A stretch of 64,000 nt of DNA from NCBI RefSeq assembly GCF_022267515.1, contig NZ_JAKFGB010000021.1:248001-312000 (forward strand), in the 5' to 3' direction. The notes beneath the pieces were generated by a model. It searched no databases and was not told the DNA's origin. It saw only the letters and a program-made list of their open reading frames with translations. The stretch is from Rubinisphaera margarita. GTDB lineage: Bacteria; Planctomycetota; Planctomycetia; Planctomycetales; Planctomycetaceae. A program made the position numbers and the translations under genes. This document shows positions 59,723 to 64,000 of this stretch, piece after piece (position 1 is the stretch's first letter; each line of letters begins with the position of its first letter).

Positions 59723-62704
59723 TTGCAACGTCGATTCCGCCGGGTACTCACGACCGGCATGCTGACACTGCTTCTTTCAACGGCTCCCCTTTTAGCGGAA
59801 GCCGGCCGTGAAGAGGATCGGTTTCGTGCGGAGATCGCCTCGATCCTGCAGCGCCGCTGTTTGAGCTGTCATAACCAGGAGCGGATGCAGGGGGACTTCT
59901 CTCTGCATTCCGCCGAAGCCGTGCTCGAATCGGGGTATCTCGAACCCGGTGAACCGTCGGCAAGTCATCTGCTCGATGTGATCAGGCCGGTCGATGGCAA
60001 AGCCCGCATGCCGCGAGACGCCGATCCGCTGTCCTCCAAAGAGATCGCGGCGATTGAATCGTGGATCGCGGACGGAGCCGTCTGGCCCGAGGGCCTCGTG
60101 CTTGCGGAGCATCTGGTCGACAACTTCGACTGGTGGTCGTTCCAGCCGCTTGAACGTCCGGACATTCGGGAAAGCCAGAGCGACTGGGGGCGGACCCCCA
60201 TCGATGCCTTCATCGCGGCTCGGCATCAACAGGCAGGGGTAACCCACTCACCAGAAGCCGATCGTCGAACGCTCATCCGTCGCGTCACGTTCGACCTGAC
60301 AGGACTGCCGCCTTCGCCGGAGGAGACAGCGGCCTTTCTTGCGGATCCCGATCCGCAAGCGTATGACAAGCTGGTCGATCGGTTGCTGGCGTCTCCTCGT
60401 TATGGAGAACGCTGGGCGCGGCATTGGCTCGATGTCGCGAAGTACGCCGATACCTGCGGCTACGATAAGGACAAGCTGCGACCGAACGCCTGGCCGTATC
60501 GCGACTACGTCATTCGTTCGTTCAATGAGGACAAGCCGTACGCACGCTTCGTACAGGAGCAGATTGCGGGAGACGTTCTTTTTCCAGGGGATCGGGACGG
60601 CATCCTCGGGCTGGGCTTCATCGCTGCCGGGCCGTGGGATTTCATCGGTCATGTCGAAGTCCCGGAATCGAAGATCGACGGCAAGGTGGCCCGCAACCTC
60701 GATCGCGACGATATGGTGTCGAACGTGATCAACACGTTCTGCAGCCTGACGGTCCAATGCGCCCGCTGCCACAACCACAAGTTCGATCCGATCACTCAGG
60801 AGCACTACTACGGACTGCAGGCGGTCTTTGCGGCGGTCGATCGAGCAGAGCGGGTGTATGATCTAGATCCTGAGGTGGAAGCTCGAAAGCAGGAACTGGC
60901 CGGTGTGATCCGTGAGACGAATGCGGAACTGACGGCTCTGGAGACAGAAATCGAACAGGCTGGCGGCGAGCGACTGAGGGAACTCGAAAGTCAGATTGCC
61001 AGATTGCAGGATGCTCAGACCGTTCTGAAGCAACCCGAGTTCGGCTATCACAGCGCCATCGCCACCTCAGCCGACACCGCCCGATGGGTCGAGGTCCGGC
61101 TGGCGAAGCCGACCGACCTCACCGGGCTTTCGCTGCATCCCTGTCACGATGACTATGCGGGCATCGGAGCGGGGTTCGGCTTCCCGGTTCGCTTTCGCAT
61201 CGAAGTCGCCGGTATCGACGGGAAATGGCAAACGGTAGTTGATCAAACCGAAGCGGACTTCCCGAACCCGGGATTGCGCAGCTTCGACGTTGTTCAGGAT
61301 CTGACCGCCGTAGAGCGGATTCGGATCACGGCGACGAGACTGGCGCCGCGAAAGAGTGACTTCATCTTCGCGTTGGCTGAACTCGAGATCCACAGCCGTG
61401 GAACGGAGAAGGGAGAACGTCCACTCGACGGTGCGGTAGTGACAAGTCTCGATTCCATTGAGGCTCCCGTCCGTTGGTCGCGCGACAATTTGATCGATGG
61501 AAGCTGGGCGCGGTATGCGAACCCGGTCGAGGCTGAGCAACTTGCTGATCTGGAAGAGGAGAGGAACGTCCTCCGAACACAGATCGAAACTCCGGCCCGG
61601 ATCGAACGTCGGAAGCAACTCCAGTCGCGGCTGACTGCGAGCCGAAAGCAACTCGAGAATCTTCCCGCTGGTTCAACGGTCTACGCGGCCACCACGCATT
61701 TCCCGGCTCAGGGGAACTTCAAACCGACTGAAGGGAAACCGCGTCAGGTGCAGGTGCTTCATCGAGGAGACGTTCAGCACCCGAAGGAAAAGGCTGATCC
61801 GTGTGTGCTGCCTCTGGCGGCCGACGAAGTCTCTCGAATGGAACCGGGACTGAGCGAAGCGGAGCGTCGAGCCAGACTGGCGGAATGGGTCACGTCGCCT
61901 CACCATCCGATGCTCTGGCGTTCGATTGTGAACCGCGTCTGGCAGTACCACTTCGATCAGGGGCTGGTGGCGACGCCGAATGATTTCGGACGGATGGGAG
62001 CGGAACCGACCCACCCAGATTTGCTCGACTGGCTGGCCTGCGAGTTCCGCGACTCGGGAGGCTCGTTCAAGCATCTGCATCGTCTGATCGTCACGAGTAG
62101 TGTGTACCGGCAGTCATCCGCTCATCATGAGGGGCACGCGACTGCTGATGCCGGAAATCAACTGCTGTGGAGAATAAATCGTCGCCGACTGACGGCAGAA
62201 GAAATCCGGGATGCGATCCTGGTTGTCAGTGGAGCGATGGACTTCACCATGGGCGGACCGGGCTATTATCTGTTCGAGTTGGAGAAGGCGGACCACTCGC
62301 CTCACTACGAGTATCATCTGTTCGATCCAACCGATCCGGTGTCGCATCGCCGCAGTATTTATCGGTTCGTAGTCCGGTCGCAGCCCGACCCCTGGATGAC
62401 AACGCTCGACTGTGCGGATTCCTCGCAAAGCACGCCGAAACGCAACGAGACGCTGACGGCTCTTCAGGCTCTTTCTCTGCTCAATAACCCCTTCAATCTG
62501 GCGATGTCCGAGCGGTTTGCCGACCGATTGAGGACTGAGTCGTCCGAACTTTCGGACCAGGTGGTGCTGGCATTCCAGTTGATTGCGCAGCGGGAGCCGA
62601 ACGCGGCGGAACAGAAAGCTCTCGAACGATACGGAACTGACCACGGCCTGGCCAATCTGTGCCGTGTGATGTTCAATCTCAGCGAATTCATGTACGTCGA
62701 CTGA
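59723..62704 (+). CDS. Planctomycete cytochrome (PSCyt1), DUF1549, discoidin-like insert, DUF1553
   Basis: This roughly 993-residue secreted protein is placed to start at TTG 59723, with ggag 9 bp upstream, because that gives a proper signal peptide (QRRFRRVLTTGMLTLLLSTA, cleavage near LLAEA). An ATG at 59645 is in frame but adds unlike sequence. PSCyt1 has CLSCH; DUF1549 has TFDLTGLPPSPEETAAFLAD, ERWARHWLDVAKYADTCGY and CARCHNHKFDPITQEHYY. A coiled-coil follows (ELTALETEIEQAGGERLREL), then a discoidin (F5/8 type C)-like domain, WVEVRLAKPTDLTGLSLHP to FIFALAELEIHSRG. DUF1553 ends it (LAEWVTSPHHPMLWRSIVNR; tail LSEFMYVD). It is paired with the DUF1501 gene 11 bp downstream. Confidence 0.93.
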   Translation: MQRRFRRVLTTGMLTLLLSTAPLLAEAGREEDRFRAEIASILQRRCLSCHNQERMQGDFSLHSAEAVLESGYLEPGEPSASHLLDVIRPVDGKARMPRDADPLSSKEIAAIESWIADGAVWPEGLVLAEHLVDNFDWWSFQPLERPDIRESQSDWGRTPIDAFIAARHQQAGVTHSPEADRRTLIRRVTFDLTGLPPSPEETAAFLADPDPQAYDKLVDRLLASPRYGERWARHWLDVAKYADTCGYDKDKLRPNAWPYRDYVIRSFNEDKPYARFVQEQIAGDVLFPGDRDGILGLGFIAAGPWDFIGHVEVPESKIDGKVARNLDRDDMVSNVINTFCSLTVQCARCHNHKFDPITQEHYYGLQAVFAAVDRAERVYDLDPEVEARKQELAGVIRETNAELTALETEIEQAGGERLRELESQIARLQDAQTVLKQPEFGYHSAIATSADTARWVEVRLAKPTDLTGLSLHPCHDDYAGIGAGFGFPVRFRIEVAGIDGKWQTVVDQTEADFPNPGLRSFDVVQDLTAVERIRITATRLAPRKSDFIFALAELEIHSRGTEKGERPLDGAVVTSLDSIEAPVRWSRDNLIDGSWARYANPVEAEQLADLEEERNVLRTQIETPARIERRKQLQSRLTASRKQLENLPAGSTVYAATTHFPAQGNFKPTEGKPRQVQVLHRGDVQHPKEKADPCVLPLAADEVSRMEPGLSEAERRARLAEWVTSPHHPMLWRSIVNRVWQYHFDQGLVATPNDFGRMGAEPTHPDLLDWLACEFRDSGGSFKHLHRLIVTSSVYRQSSAHHEGHATADAGNQLLWRINRRRLTAEEIRDAILVVSGAMDFTMGGPGYYLFELEKADHSPHYEYHLFDPTDPVSHRRSIYRFVVRSQPDPWMTTLDCADSSQSTPKRNETLTALQALSLLNNPFNLAMSERFADRLRTESSELSDQVVLAFQLIAQREPNAAEQKALERYGTDHGLANLCRVMFNLSEFMYVD

Positions 62705-62715
62705 CGGGAAACGCC

Positions 62716-64000
62716 ATGCTCAACCGCCGAACATTTCTCAGCCAGTCCGGACAGGGCTTCGGAGCGATGGCACTGGCCACAATGCTGCACGACGAGACTC
62801 GGGCAGCGACGAATGGCGTTCTCCAGACTCTGCATCATCCGCCGAAAGCCAGGCGGGTCGTGCAGCTGTTCATGGCCGGGGCGGCCAGTCACATCGACTT
62901 GTTTGATCACAAGCCGATGCTCGATCGCCATCACGGAGAGCCGTCTGATTTCGGCGAGCACGTGGAAGCATTTCAGAATGGGCTGGGGCCATGGATGAAG
63001 TCGCCGTTTGCATTCGCACCCTATGGCGAAAATGGTAAGCGGCTTAGTGAAGTCGTGCAGCCGTTAGGCGACTGTGTCGACGACATCGCCTTCGTGCACA
63101 ACATGGTTGGAAAAACGGGGGTCCATTCGCAGGCGACTTACCTGCAGGCAACCGGGTTTCAGCGTCCCGGCTTTCCCGGCATGGGATCCTGGGTCAGTTA
63201 TGGACTCGGTTCAGAGAACGAAAATCTGCCCACGTTCGTCGTGCTTCCAGATCATCGTGGTTATGCCAGCAACGGCCCGAAGAACTGGGGAGCGGCGTTT
63301 CTACCGGCCAGTTCTCAGGGAACGGTGATCTTTCCTCAGCGGGAAAATCCGATTGAGGATCTGAATGCGAAGGCCGAGTTCGTGACCGCGAAAGGGGACC
63401 GGGACGGACTGGCACTGCTCCGCGAGTTGAATCATCGGTTTGAAGAAGAGCGTCCAGGCGACTCACGACTGGAAGCCCGGATCCGGTCGTACGAACTTGC
63501 CGCAGCTATGCAGTTGAGTGCACCGGAAGCCCTCGACCTTTCCGACGAGCCATTGCATGTGCTGAAGGCCTACGGACTCGATCGAGCCGGAGCGACGTAT
63601 CCGGATCAGATCAATGCCCCCGAAGAAGAGGAGTACTTCGGCCGAAAATGTCTCATCGCCCGACGGTTGCTGGAACGCGGCGTCCGTTTCGTGCAGATCT
63701 GGTCGGGGAATGACAACGGCTTTCCCCGGCGAAATTGGGACAGCCACGAAGATGTGCAGCGAGACCATGATCCGCTTGCGCGCGGGATGGCTCGGGGAGC
63801 GGCCGCTCTGATCAAGGATCTGAAGGAACGGGGGCTGCTCGAAGATACGATCGTGCATTGGACAACCGAATTCGGTCGCATGCCAAGCAGTCAGGGAGGG
63901 CGGGGACGCGATCACAATCCGTACGTCTTCACCAACTGGCTCTGTGGAGGCGGCATTCAGGGCGGCATCAGCCATGGTCCTTCCGACGAGTGGGGATACA
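62716..64000 (+). CDS. DUF1501 domain-containing protein (partial at right edge)
   Basis: This exported DUF1501 protein runs off the window after 428 codons. The start ATG 62716 follows acgggaaacgcc, 11 bp after the previous stop. The N-terminus MLNRRTFLSQSGQGFGAMAL is Tat-like. Family motifs are ARRVVQLFMAGAASHIDLFD, PGMGSWVSYGLGSENENLPT, RRLLERGVRFVQIWSGNDNG, DTIVHWTTEFGRMPSSQGGR and GRDHNPYVFTNWLCGGGIQG. The missing part should be 40-60 residues, judged from the other copies, and contain the C-terminal DHRxLTY-like motif. It forms the fourth cytochrome-DUF1501 pair in the window. Confidence 0.94.
   Translation, partial: MLNRRTFLSQSGQGFGAMALATMLHDETRAATNGVLQTLHHPPKARRVVQLFMAGAASHIDLFDHKPMLDRHHGEPSDFGEHVEAFQNGLGPWMKSPFAFAPYGENGKRLSEVVQPLGDCVDDIAFVHNMVGKTGVHSQATYLQATGFQRPGFPGMGSWVSYGLGSENENLPTFVVLPDHRGYASNGPKNWGAAFLPASSQGTVIFPQRENPIEDLNAKAEFVTAKGDRDGLALLRELNHRFEEERPGDSRLEARIRSYELAAAMQLSAPEALDLSDEPLHVLKAYGLDRAGATYPDQINAPEEEEYFGRKCLIARRLLERGVRFVQIWSGNDNGFPRRNWDSHEDVQRDHDPLARGMARGAAALIKDLKERGLLEDTIVHWTTEFGRMPSSQGGRGRDHNPYVFTNWLCGGGIQGGISHGPSDEWGY

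Overview
The window looks like a chromosomal stretch of a planctomycete (phylum Planctomycetota, probably order Planctomycetales). The evidence is gene content: three DUF1559 prepilin-type proteins with the H-X9-DG tail, four DUF1549/DUF1553 cytochrome genes each paired with a DUF1501 gene, a PVC-type heme-binding CxxCH propeller protein, CRTAC1/ASPIC-UnbV proteins, a Rhodopirellula/Verrucomicrobium-type sigma factor with a FecR-domain partner, and a planctomycete-style Ser/Thr kinase. I saw no rRNA, tRNA, CRISPR array, transposase or phage gene. Base composition looks even and moderately GC-rich by eye.

Layout. 1-3.7 kb: end of a MacAB-like ABC export operon (adaptor, ATPase, FtsX-type permease), then a short cation transporter. 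3.7-6.8 kb (minus): a CRTAC1 lipoprotein and a TPR protein. 7-9.9 kb: two paralogous DUF1559 genes flanking a small lipoprotein, with near-identical promoters and good terminators. 10-18.5 kb: a divergent redox/beta-propeller group. On the minus strand are a membrane-anchored pentaheme cytochrome with a TPR tail and a CRTAC1 protein; on the plus strand is a 1201-residue TPR/VCBS protein. 18.5-26.8 kb: an NHL-type propeller, a 37-codon ORF with a strong Shine-Dalgarno sequence, a TIM-barrel isomerase-like protein, a large RTX-repeat surface protein and a PVC-type cytochrome. 27-32.3 kb: a TetR-MFP-RND efflux operon with overlapping genes.

32.8-37.7 kb: an ECF-like sigma factor divergent from a Ser/Thr kinase that carries a degenerate formylglycine-generating-enzyme-like domain. 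A gene for a cytoplasmic clostripain-like (C11, caspase-fold) protease homologue follows the kinase. This is the most novel-looking module in the window. 37.8-39.7 kb (minus): a Cys-rich secreted protein and a third DUF1559 protein.

40-56 kb: DUF1553 plus DUF1501 on the minus strand, divergent from a sigma/FecR pair that leads two further cytochrome-DUF1501 pairs in a run of overlapping or close genes. 56-59.6 kb: an NhaR-like LysR regulator, an HPF/RaiA-like protein, a universal stress protein and a VOC-DoxX-DinB trio. 59.7-64 kb: a fourth cytochrome-DUF1501 pair, cut by the right edge.

Most genes encode cell-envelope functions (export, secreted hemoproteins, propellers), with three regulatory nodes: TetR, sigma/kinase/protease, and sigma/FecR. 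Family assignments come from motif recognition by eye; no database search was run.
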